Assembly (NCBI GenBank): GCA_049296695.1
Contig: JBAQSX010000192.1
Location: 1 to 7,530 of the forward strand
Reading direction: 5' to 3'
DNA from: UBA10906 sp049296695
GTDB lineage: Bacteria; Pseudomonadota; Gammaproteobacteria; Methylococcales; Methylomonadaceae
DNA length: 7,530 nucleotides
Shown: positions 1 to 6,552 of the stretch, in pieces
How the letters are laid out: every line of letters begins with the position of its first letter
Position numbering within the stretch: the stretch's first letter is position 1
Position numbers and translations under genes: made by a program
Notes under the pieces: model-generated
Told to the model about the DNA's origin: nothing
The model's input: only the letters and a program-made list of their open reading frames with translations
The model's database searches: none

Positions 1-31
1 CAGGCTTTGCCTGACTGTCAGGCAAAGCCTG
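1..31. repeat. Perfect palindrome (15-bp arms, 1-base centre) inside the restriction-modification gene
   Basis: Arms 1-15 (CAGGCTTTGCCTGAC) and 17-31 are exact reverse complements around T16. Each arm is itself a small hairpin: CAGGC-TTT-GCCTG on the left (1-13) and CAGGC-AAA-GCCTG on the right (19-31). Bases 32-34 (ACC) continue the right arm, so the left arm may continue with GGT outside the window. Read on the minus strand it encodes QALPDSQAKP in frame (residues 702-711). It is too symmetric for ordinary coding sequence and looks like a dispersed palindromic repeat. Confidence 0.85.
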
Positions 32-2134
32 ACCTCCAGTTGTATTATGACCTAGCAGGTTTTTAAAACTTGCTAGGTCATAATCAAAAAAACTCAATTT
101 TTCCTTTTTAGCAAATTCAATAAAGGCTTCGGCAATTCCGTCTTGTGTTAATCCGTCAAGATTAAATAAATCGTGATCAATAATAAAATGCCCGTGTTTA
201 TCCTTTATTTTTTCACCCTTACTGTCTTTTAAATAAATTTTCTCGCCTGAATTATCCTTGCCGCTTTTTTGCATGGTGGCAAAAAATATCGGGTAATCGT
301 CCACTTTAGGACATAATTCATCATGCCATTTCTGCACAAACAGTACACTGGTTTTTGTACCTGTATGTGGTTTAAAGGTATTACCGTGCAAACCCACAAC
401 CGCTAAAAGTCGGCAACGCTGGGCAATAAATTCTCGAATGTCTTTATCAGACGAATTATTAAAACGACCTTGTGGCAATACCACTGCCATTCTGCCGCCG
501 TCTTTTAAAAAATCTAAATTACGCTCAATAAATAATATATCACGCCCCACTTTTGTTTGTGCTTTTCCTGCTTGATTTTTACCCAGTTGATACTGTCCTA
601 GTATTCCTTCATCGGTAATATCGCCTGCAAAGGGTGGATTTGCCATTAATACATCAAAGTTATATTTTTTATAACTGTCATTATCAACTCTTAACTCTTT
701 AAGTTTTCTAAAACCCTCGTTATAAATATCAATCCAGCTTTGTTCTTCGGTAGTTTCTTTCCAGCGGTTATAATCCAAAGTATTTAAGCGCAATACATTC
801 GTTTGCCCATCACCTGCAATTAAATTTAATGCCCGTCCAACGCGCACTGAACGCGGGTCAAAATCAATAGCAAATACATTATTCTGCACATAATCTATTT
901 GTTCTGGGCTACGTTTATCGCTCGTTAATAAATTAATATTATTAGGGTCTAAGGCTTGCCAAACATGAAATATCGTGTGCATAGGAAAACCGCACGAACC
1001 CGCCGCTGTATCTATCATGGTTTCATGTGCTTGTGGATTTAACATTTTAACGCACATATCAATCACATAACGCGGCGTAAAATACTGCCCTTTATTGCTT
1101 TTAGATTCTTGACTGACTAAATATTCAAAAGCATCATCAATCACTTCTAAATTAGAATTAAATAATTTAATATCTTGCAGGTACGATACACAAGTGGATA
1201 AATGCGCCGCAGTTAATTTAAAACTATCCTCATTATTAAAAATACCGCGCCATTTTTTACGCGCTTGAGCAAATAATGTTTCTAAACGTTTTTTAACTTC
1301 GGCTTCGCGTTTTTCAGCATCGTTTTCATTACTGGTATTTCTAAATTGTAAGGCTCTAAAATCTTTATCATTAATCGCCTCTAAAGGCGTTCCGTGTTTT
1401 AATAAGGCGTTAATTTCGTCTTTATCTGTGCCGCTTTGAAACTCATCAAATAATTTAGTAAAAATGAGTTTAAATATCTCTTCAAATCCATCTGCACCTG
1501 AATTAGCTAATACCACATCTTCAAATTGGGTGATAATTTCTTTTAAACTACGGCGTTCTAATTTGTCATTGAGAATTAAATCTTTAATAGTAAACGCTTT
1601 GTGTAAATACTCTGCGAGGGTTTGATTTGCATGAGGCAAGCCGCTTAAACTATCTAAGCGCACCGTTTTTGATTTGCTATTTTGATTGCTGATAAAAAAT
1701 TCTATATCCGCGCCATTTGTCCAAATACCCAGCGGTGCACCTTCAAAACGACAATAAGACTTTAATTGCTCTTGTCCATCTTTTACATTGGGTTGTTTTA
1801 ATTCAACAATAATATAAGGCTGGTCAAAAAAATCATTTAAAAAAATAACAATGTCGGCGCGTTTGCTACTACTGCCTGTTTTTACAGGGTATTCGCACTG
1901 CATTCTATTTAAAGAATACCCGTAATGCGTGTGCAGCGTATCTATAAATAACTGCCGCACCGCTTCTTCAGGGGTTAATTTAATTTCTTTATCGCGGATT
2001 AAACAAATAACATAAGGCGTGATTTTGCCGCGTGTTTCTTTTTCAATAATGCTGTTTTCTAAAGTTTGTATTTGCGCTGGGCTAAATTGAGTTAATTTAT
2101 ATGCAGAGTCTTTTAATAGTTGTTCTAAAGTCAT
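1..2134 (-). CDS. Single-chain restriction-modification protein: HsdR-like N-terminal nuclease domain fused to an N6-adenine DNA methylase (3' end beyond window)
   Basis: The frame is open for 711 codons from ATG at 2134 to the left edge, so the C-terminus is missing. An AGGA ribosome site (2144-2141) lies 6 bases before the ATG. Residues 60-150 resemble the HSDR_N/PD-(D/E)XK nuclease fold: D94 in RADIVIF, then E111 and K113 in VELKQP, then QLKSY at 123-127. Residues about 330-605 form an HsdM-type methylase: QYFTPRYVIDMC (350-361), the SAM-binding motif I DTAAGSCGF (375-383), the catalytic NPPF (499-502), LPQGRF (553-558) and KTSVLFVQK (594-602). By family knowledge it should methylate adenine in a target site and probably cut unmodified DNA. 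The specificity (target-recognition) part is not visible and should lie beyond the edge or in a following gene. It is the last visible gene of an operon with the DUF4160 and DUF2442 genes. Residues 684-711 are encoded by two palindromic repeats and look unlike the rest. Whether the protein is still functional cannot be judged here. Confidence 0.9.
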   Translation of the reverse strand, partial: MTLEQLLKDSAYKLTQFSPAQIQTLENSIIEKETRGKITPYVICLIRDKEIKLTPEEAVRQLFIDTLHTHYGYSLNRMQCEYPVKTGSSSKRADIVIFLNDFFDQPYIIVELKQPNVKDGQEQLKSYCRFEGAPLGIWTNGADIEFFISNQNSKSKTVRLDSLSGLPHANQTLAEYLHKAFTIKDLILNDKLERRSLKEIITQFEDVVLANSGADGFEEIFKLIFTKLFDEFQSGTDKDEINALLKHGTPLEAINDKDFRALQFRNTSNENDAEKREAEVKKRLETLFAQARKKWRGIFNNEDSFKLTAAHLSTCVSYLQDIKLFNSNLEVIDDAFEYLVSQESKSNKGQYFTPRYVIDMCVKMLNPQAHETMIDTAAGSCGFPMHTIFHVWQALDPNNINLLTSDKRSPEQIDYVQNNVFAIDFDPRSVRVGRALNLIAGDGQTNVLRLNTLDYNRWKETTEEQSWIDIYNEGFRKLKELRVDNDSYKKYNFDVLMANPPFAGDITDEGILGQYQLGKNQAGKAQTKVGRDILFIERNLDFLKDGGRMAVVLPQGRFNNSSDKDIREFIAQRCRLLAVVGLHGNTFKPHTGTKTSVLFVQKWHDELCPKVDDYPIFFATMQKSGKDNSGEKIYLKDSKGEKIKDKHGHFIIDHDLFNLDGLTQDGIAEAFIEFAKKEKLSFFDYDLASFKNLLGHNTTGGQALPDSQAKP
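44..84. repeat. Near-perfect palindrome (20-bp arms) inside the restriction-modification gene
   Basis: Arms 44-63 and 65-84 pair at 19 of 20 positions; the exception, G58 opposite T71, is a wobble pair. The outer part ATTATGACCTAGCA is exact. The left arm contains its own hairpin, ACCT-AGC-AGGT. On the minus strand it encodes DYDLASFKNLLGHN (residues 684-697) without a stop. It lies only 12 bases from the palindrome at 1-31 and shares its arm-within-arm design but not its sequence. Confidence 0.85.
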
Positions 2135-2185
2135 GGGATGTCCTGTGTTATTAATTAGTTTTATAGAATGGTAAATAATACGTTA

Positions 2186-2416
2186 TTAAACTGATAATTC
2201 ATAAAGCGTTTCTGGGGCTATATCAATGTCTTCGCCCCATGTAACTGTGCCATAATTCACTTTAGCACATTTAAAAAAACTTGGGTTTTTTAGGGGTGCG
2301 AAAACAGTGGCATTCAAATAAGGCTTCATATCAAAACACTTTACTTCATGGTTTTCAAAGGTTAGTAATAATTGATAATCGGGCAACGTTTTTACGGCAA
2401 TAACATCAATTAACAT
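2186..2416 (-). CDS. DUF2442 family small protein
   Basis: The 76-residue protein is MLIDVIAVKTLPDYQLLLTF..., followed by FDMKPYL and a C-terminal ETLYELSV. DUF2442 proteins typically begin with a Met-hydrophobic-Asp-Val/Ile stretch and carry the F-D-(M/L)-x-P-Y-L motif, so this is assigned by family resemblance. The biochemical function is unknown. The frame stays open to an ATG at 2458, but I prefer the ATG at 2416: it gives the usual family N-terminus, and it lies 4 bases after the DUF4160 stop instead of overlapping that gene by 38 bases. No strong Shine-Dalgarno site is present, so translation is probably coupled to the upstream gene. The restriction-modification gene begins 51 bases downstream. 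DUF4160/DUF2442 pairs recur together in genomes and are sometimes suspected to be toxin-antitoxin-like, which is not established. Confidence 0.8.
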   Translation of the reverse strand: MLIDVIAVKTLPDYQLLLTFENHEVKCFDMKPYLNATVFAPLKNPSFFKCAKVNYGTVTWGEDIDIAPETLYELSV

Positions 2417-2420
2417 AAAC

Positions 2421-2690
2421 TTATTGTAAAGGGTTAATTTTAAAAATAGGTTCGCCATTAACAGCTAATGACCAATCTGCCATTAATTCATCTTCATGTA
2501 GAATAATCCATGCTTTCACTAAACTGGCTTTTTTAGCAGGGATTGAGCCTTCTAATAATTCACCTTCTGGAATTGTAAAAACAGATTTCATGCCTTGGTA
2601 TTCAACATGAATATGTGGCAAATTGTGTTGTTGGGTATCAAAAAACATCATTCTGATAATAATACCGTAAAACATACTAATAGTGGGCAT
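2421..2690 (-). CDS. DUF4160 family small protein
   Basis: The 89-residue protein opens with MPTISMFYGIIIRM, followed by an Asn-Leu-Pro-His-Ile-His stretch (NLPHIHVEYQG, residues 23-33), a GELLEGSIP turn (43-51), LVKAWIILHEDEL (57-69) and the ending PLQ. These are hallmark features of DUF4160, whose proteins are normally 80-90 residues, so it appears full length. The two conserved histidines might bind metal or nucleic acid; this is inference. A purine-rich AAGAGA site lies about 7 bases before the ATG. It is the first gene of the minus-strand operon, followed after 4 bases by the DUF2442 gene and then by the restriction-modification gene. The role is unknown. The pairing and operon position are compatible with a toxin-antitoxin-like or accessory defence module, but no toxin motif is visible. 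Confidence 0.85.
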   Translation of the reverse strand: MPTISMFYGIIIRMMFFDTQQHNLPHIHVEYQGMKSVFTIPEGELLEGSIPAKKASLVKAWIILHEDELMADWSLAVNGEPIFKINPLQ

Positions 2691-2824
2691 AGCGTTCTCT
2701 TATATTGTTTTGTTATTTAAATAGACGTAATAGTATGCAACGCCCCGCCAAATCTTTACATCAATTTTATAACCTTAGGCGTAACATCATTAAAATCTAT
2801 ATTTAATTTAAAAGGCTAATCCTT
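2691..2824. promoter_or_regulatory. Divergent intergenic region between the DUF4160 operon and kdpD
   Basis: These 134 bases must hold the start signals for both directions. For kdpD the best candidate -10 is TAAAAT (2791-2796), with a weak TTATAA (2767-2772) 18 bases upstream. The kdpD ribosome site is AAAGG (2811-2815), 9 bases before the ATG. On the minus strand TTGCAT and AATAAC lie 17 bases apart upstream of the DUF4160 gene, both poor matches to sigma70 boxes. No KdpE-like operator or other clear palindrome is seen. Confidence 0.35.
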
Positions 2825-5572
2825 ATGAATGATGATAGCAGACCCGACCCCGATGCGTTATTAGCGCGAGTAGAACGCGAAGAAAGCCTCAAACACCGTG
2901 GACGTTTAAAAATCTTCTTTGGCGCGGCGGCGGGTGTCGGTAAAACTTACGCCATGTTATCGGCAGGTAAAGGCAAACGCGCTGAAGGTATTGATGTTTT
3001 GGTGGGCTTGGTGGAAACCCACGAACGCCAAGAAACCGTTGCCATGTTGCAAGGCTTGGACGTTTTGCCGCCTAAATTATTGCAATATCGCGGTTCAGTG
3101 GTGCGCGAGTTTGATTTAGATGCCACCTTAAAACGCCGTCCTAGCTTGGTTTTGGTCGATGAATTAGCCCACTCTAACGCCAAGGGTTGTCGGCATCCTA
3201 AACGCTGGCAAGACATTGATGAACTGCTCGATGCGGGCATTGATGTTTATACCACCCTCAACGTACAGCATTTAGAAAGCTTAAATGATGATATAAATCA
3301 AGTCACAGGCATTCAAGTTCATGAAACCGTGCCTGACACCGTGTTTGAATTAGCCAGTGAAGTTGAACTGATTGATTTGCCGCCCGATGAATTATTGCAA
3401 CGGCTCAAAGAAGGTAAGGTTTATGTGCCGCACCAAGCTGAAAGAGCCTTACAACATTTTTTTCGTAAAGGCAATTTGATTGCTTTGCGTGAATTATCGT
3501 TGCGTTTAACCGCCGAACGTGTGGACGCGCAAATGCAAGATTACCGCGATGTGCATTCCATTCGTGATGTCTGGCAAGTGGGTGAGCGGATTTTAGTGTG
3601 CGTGAGTGCCAATGTGATTTCAGAACGCTTGGTGCGCGCAGGTAAGCGATTGGCAACCAGTCTGCATGGGCAGTTATTAGTGTTATATGTGGAAACGCCG
3701 CAGTTACAACGTCTGCCGCCTGAACAACGCGACTCCGTGTTGCGTATTTTGCGTTTTGCTGAAAGGTTAGGCGCGGAAACTTTTACCTTGTCGGGAACGA
3801 GTATGAGCGAGGAGATTTTGAAATTCGCTCAAACCCGCAACGTTACTAAAATGGTGTTAGGCAAACCCAGACGGCGCGGCTGGAAACGTTGGATATTGGG
3901 GTCGGTGGTCGATACCTTAATTGCTGAAGCGCATAATATTAATGTCTATTTATTAGGCAGTCCCAAGCCGCCTACGACCTCGTTTTGGCAAAACAACGAA
4001 ACACCCAAACCCGCATTAAGTATTATCCCTAAAAAAATTAAAACAGGTTTTCAACGCTGGCAAAACTGGCTGTGGGCGTTATTAATGACCGCTTGCACCA
4101 GCTTAATTGCGTGGTTGATGGCGGGTAAGTTTGAGCTGGCTAATTTGGTGATGGTGTATTTATTAGGCGTGGTATTGATTGCCACTAAGTTCGGGCGTGA
4201 GGCTTCGATTTTAGCTTCGGTGTTAAGTGTTGCCGCTTTTGATTTTTTCTTTGTCTCGCCTATCCATACTTTTGCGGTTGCCGATGCGCAGTATTTAGTT
4301 ACTTTTGTGATTATGTTATTGGTAGGCTTAACTATTAGTCATTTAACCACCAATATGCGCTCACAAGCCAAAGTGGCGGCGCACCGTGAACGTAGAGCCA
4401 GCGTGTTATACGCGCTCAGTGAAGAATTAACCACCAGCCGCACAGTTACTGATACCGCGCGAATTGCCGTGCGCCACATTAAAGCTGAGTTTGGCGGTAG
4501 CAGTGTCTTATTGTTGCCTACCGATGAAGGACGCATGATTTATCCGCTCGATGCCGCCTCGCCTGAATCCTTGCAAGGTTGTGATTTAAGCGTGGCGCAA
4601 TGGGTGTTTGACCACGGTCAATTAGCAGGACAAGGCACAGATACCCTGCCGGGGGCAAGCGCGGTGTTTTTTCCGATGATAGGTTTTCATGGCGTGATTG
4701 GCGTATTAGTGTTACGCGCCGCTAATTTGCGCCGAGTGTTTTTACCTGAGCAACGGCGATTATTGGACACTTTTTTAAATCAAATCACCCAAACCATTGA
4801 ACGGGTGCGTTTAGTAGAAACCGCGCAACTGGCACAAATGCGTATGGAATCTGAAACCTTGCGTACTTCACTACTCAGCGCGATTTCTCATGATTTACGC
4901 ACCCCGCTGGCTTCAATAGTCGGTGCGGCAAGCACCTTAGTTGAAGACGATGCTAATTTACAAACCGCCGACAGACAAGAACTAAGCCGCGCGATTTATG
5001 ATGAGGCGCAACGTTTATCGAATTTAGCCAATAATATTTTAGATATGGCGCGCTTAGATGCTGAGCAAACGCCTATTAATCGGCAATGGTATCCTTTAGA
5101 TGAAATTATTGGCGGGGCATTATTACGATTACATGCACGTTTAGAAGGACGTTATATTCATTCTAAATTACCCGAAGGTTTATGTTTAGTGCGTTTAGAT
5201 GCGGTTTTAATTGAACAAGTAATAGTCAATTTATTAGATAACGCCTGTAAATATACCCCCGCTAATACTCCTATTGATTTAATTGCCGAATTAACAACCC
5301 ATGCTTTAAAAATAATAGTCGCTGATAAAGGCACAGGCATTCCCGAAGGCGAAGAACATAAATTATTTGATAAGTTTTATCGCTTGCAACGTGAAGGAAC
5401 ACAAAGCGGTGTGGGTTTGGGTTTATCGATTTGTAAAGCGATTATTAATGCCCACGGCGGTGTTATTGGTGCGGCTAATCGGGAAGGGGGTGGCGCGGAG
5501 TTTTATTTTATGTTGCCTGTCGATGAAATGCCGCCACAAATTAATAGTGAAGAGGGTAATGCGGATAATTAA
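2825..5572 (+). CDS. kdpD: KdpD-type sensor histidine kinase (K+/turgor sensing)
   Basis: The 915-residue protein is close to E. coli KdpD (894). Order of parts: the cytoplasmic KdpD domain (about 23-235), with Walker A GAAAGVGKT (33-41) and Walker B LVLVDELAHSN (108-118); a universal-stress-protein-like domain (about 252-378); four membrane segments (about 416-433, 439-457, 461-479, 490-508); a basic stretch after the last one (K516, R521, R523, R524); a GAF-like region (about 525-660); HisKA with phospho-acceptor H689 in SHDLRTPL; and the ATPase domain, with N-box N806, D834/G836/G838 and GVGLGLSI (862-869). All catalytic motifs are intact. In known systems it phosphorylates KdpE to induce the KdpFABC potassium pump under K+ limitation or osmotic stress. 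Here neither kdpE nor kdpFABC is adjacent: upstream genes run the other way, and downstream come a repeat, a terminator and rpsT. It is therefore a stand-alone kinase gene in this window. The start is supported by AAAGG 9 bases upstream and the usual PDPDALL N-terminus. Confidence 0.97.
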   Translation: MNDDSRPDPDALLARVEREESLKHRGRLKIFFGAAAGVGKTYAMLSAGKGKRAEGIDVLVGLVETHERQETVAMLQGLDVLPPKLLQYRGSVVREFDLDATLKRRPSLVLVDELAHSNAKGCRHPKRWQDIDELLDAGIDVYTTLNVQHLESLNDDINQVTGIQVHETVPDTVFELASEVELIDLPPDELLQRLKEGKVYVPHQAERALQHFFRKGNLIALRELSLRLTAERVDAQMQDYRDVHSIRDVWQVGERILVCVSANVISERLVRAGKRLATSLHGQLLVLYVETPQLQRLPPEQRDSVLRILRFAERLGAETFTLSGTSMSEEILKFAQTRNVTKMVLGKPRRRGWKRWILGSVVDTLIAEAHNINVYLLGSPKPPTTSFWQNNETPKPALSIIPKKIKTGFQRWQNWLWALLMTACTSLIAWLMAGKFELANLVMVYLLGVVLIATKFGREASILASVLSVAAFDFFFVSPIHTFAVADAQYLVTFVIMLLVGLTISHLTTNMRSQAKVAAHRERRASVLYALSEELTTSRTVTDTARIAVRHIKAEFGGSSVLLLPTDEGRMIYPLDAASPESLQGCDLSVAQWVFDHGQLAGQGTDTLPGASAVFFPMIGFHGVIGVLVLRAANLRRVFLPEQRRLLDTFLNQITQTIERVRLVETAQLAQMRMESETLRTSLLSAISHDLRTPLASIVGAASTLVEDDANLQTADRQELSRAIYDEAQRLSNLANNILDMARLDAEQTPINRQWYPLDEIIGGALLRLHARLEGRYIHSKLPEGLCLVRLDAVLIEQVIVNLLDNACKYTPANTPIDLIAELTTHALKIIVADKGTGIPEGEEHKLFDKFYRLQREGTQSGVGLGLSICKAIINAHGGVIGAANREGGGAEFYFMLPVDEMPPQINSEEGNADN

Positions 5573-5622
5573 TAACGAAGTAATTAGAATTAATAATGCA
5601 AGTTAGGCAAGAATAATAAAAC

Positions 5623-5688
5623 TGTAGGGGAAAATCATATTTGCCCTTAATAACAATTGCATAAGGGCGAATATAATTCGCCCCTACA
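5623..5688. repeat. MITE/REP-like twin-hairpin inverted repeat
   Basis: Arms 5623-5649 and 5662-5688 match at 23 of 27 positions around a 12-base loop. The ends are TGTAGGGG and CCCCTACA. The right arm is itself a perfect hairpin, GGGCGAAT-ATA-ATTCGCCC (5665-5683), and the left arm is a decayed version. It contains no coding sequence. It sits in the 214-base gap between the convergent kdpD and rpsT genes, a typical landing site for small non-autonomous palindromic elements. The G-rich ends with internal GCGAAT resemble palindromes I recall from filamentous cyanobacteria and sulfur bacteria; this recollection is unchecked. It could also affect 3' ends of kdpD transcripts. Confidence 0.7.
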
Positions 5689-5728
5689 ATTCTAATATCT
5701 TTAGTAGTTACAAGAATTCTTTGGACAT

Positions 5729-5771
5729 AAAAAAAGGTCGTAACGTATAAACGCTCGACCTTTTTATTTTT
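5729..5771. terminator. Bidirectional rho-independent terminator between kdpD and rpsT
   Basis: AAAAAGGTCG (5731-5740) pairs exactly with CGACCTTTTT (5756-5765), and inner ACGT/GCGT bases extend the stem. The minus strand ends in seven T (5735-5729), serving rpsT, whose stop is at 5787. The plus strand continues TTTTTATTTTT (5761-5771), serving kdpD. Confidence 0.88.
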
Positions 5772-5786
5772 GTAAAACTAAAGCAA

Positions 5787-6050
5787 TTACGCCATTGATT
5801 TTACTTTTAAATTTAAACGGCTTTTACCGCGAGCGGCTTTATTTTTATGAATAATGCCTTTGCTAACCGCAGAATCTAACACTGAAGTCGCTTTTCTAAA
5901 AGCAGTTTGAGCTTGTTCTTTATCGCCTGCATTAATTGCGGCTAACACTTTTTTTACAAAAGTGCGTAAGTTGCTACGTTGACTGGTGTTACGCACGCGG
6001 TTTCTTTCAGATTGTTTTGCGCGTTTTTTAGCTTGTGGAGAATTTGCCAT
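5787..6050 (-). CDS. rpsT: 30S ribosomal protein S20
   Basis: The 87-residue, strongly basic protein is the same length as E. coli S20. It starts MANSPQAKKRAKQSERNR and ends in a Lys/Arg-rich tail with the conserved KNKAARGKSRL segment (residues 69-79). S20 is a three-helix primary binder of 16S rRNA in the small subunit. The start is ATG, whereas E. coli rpsT uses UUG. No good Shine-Dalgarno site precedes it (TAGCAAAATATC is immediately upstream), which may suit the autoregulated, weakly initiating rpsT mRNA known from E. coli. It is transcribed alone, ends in the terminator at 5729-5771 and is divergent from murJ, a neighbour pair common in gammaproteobacteria. Confidence 0.98.
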   Translation of the reverse strand: MANSPQAKKRAKQSERNRVRNTSQRSNLRTFVKKVLAAINAGDKEQAQTAFRKATSVLDSAVSKGIIHKNKAARGKSRLNLKVKSMA

Positions 6051-6552
6051 GATATTTTGCTAGGTGACTGTTGAATTAAATAACTACGCATTATGATTTT
6101 AACGAGTAACAATAAATGGTAACGCTTAAAACATATCACCATTAATCGCCTGTTTTTACGGTTTACGTCCAATAACTACGTTAAACCTTCGATGGGTACT
6201 CCGCCACCGAACTGAATGTTAGTATTCAGCATACGGTTTGATTGGTTAAACCAGTATCATTGGGATTTGCCACATAATCTCAATCATCAAACCGTACCAT
6301 AAGAAGTTTAACGAATATGCCCTTATTCAGATAAAGCGACCATTCTCATGACCCACTTGCCATATTCAAACTACCGTGACATCTTTGAAATCATACAGTT
6401 AATCTCACCTACTGTAAAGATGTTCTCACTTTTTAGGCTAAATTGTCCTATTTAGGATTATTTTTATTACTATTTATCACCATTTATTTTGATTAAATAA
6501 TATAAATATTATTGTCAAACCATTTAACAGCTTAAGTGATTATCCCCGCCTT
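6051..6552. other. 502-base rpsT-murJ intergenic region with a hairpin-rich block; no recognised gene
   Basis: This gap holds the rpsT leader and promoter (left) and the murJ promoter (right, AT-rich from about 6440). Between them, at 6188-6429, inverted repeats cluster: 6188-6195 with 6204-6211 (7 of 8 pairs), CTGAAT/ATTCAG 6212-6229, TACGGTTTGAT with ATCAAACCGTA (6232-6242/6286-6296), GAATA/TATTC 6313-6328, and ACATCTTT/AAAGATGT (6379-6386/6416-6423) enclosing ACAGT/ACTGT. A direct repeat AATAACTACG occurs at 6079-6088 and 6171-6180. No known riboswitch, tRNA or sRNA is recognised and the strand is unclear. It may be a structured RNA, a long rpsT leader or a decayed mobile element. No convincing sigma70 promoter stands out for rpsT. 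Confidence 0.5.
6513..6543 (+). promoter_or_regulatory. Candidate murJ promoter
   Basis: TTGTCA (6513-6518, 5 of 6 to the -35 consensus) is followed after a long 19-base spacer by GATTAT (6538-6543, 4 of 6 to -10). Transcription would start near 6550, almost at the GTG at 6553, giving a leaderless or nearly leaderless message. The AT-rich stretch at 6480-6512 offers other -10-like sequences, so this is tentative. Confidence 0.25.

Noticed and set aside
1..84. CRISPR array
   Set aside because: The repeats are palindromes of different sequence, not direct repeats with regular spacers.
2417..2458. Longer start for the DUF2442 protein (MANLFLKLTLYNKF extension)
   Set aside because: It would overlap the DUF4160 coding end by 38 bases and add residues not expected in the family; the ATG at 2416 fits better.
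5367..5606. 79-residue plus-strand ORF at the end of kdpD, considered as a kdpE start
   Set aside because: It is a shifted frame of the kinase ATPase domain, with no receiver-domain features.
5954..6172. 72-residue minus-strand ORF overlapping rpsT in another frame
   Set aside because: It shares most of its downstream half with rpsT, has no family resemblance and no ribosome site; a shadow frame.
6176..6232. 18-codon minus-strand ORF MLNTNIQFGGGVPIEGLT upstream of rpsT
   Set aside because: It has no ribosome site, overlaps the hairpin block, and is short enough to arise by chance. The frame is closed by TGA just upstream. Considered as a transposase C-terminal remnant, but no supporting motif was found.
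6232..6296. Group II intron domain V-like TACGGTTT sequence
   Set aside because: Domain V is a compact hairpin of about 34 bases; here the pairing arms are 43 bases apart with no GAGC start or GAAA loop, and no reverse transcriptase is present.
6446..6466. Possible terminator TCCTA-TT-TAGGA followed by T-rich sequence upstream of murJ
   Set aside because: The stem is only 5 bp with a 2-base loop, too weak to support a terminator call.
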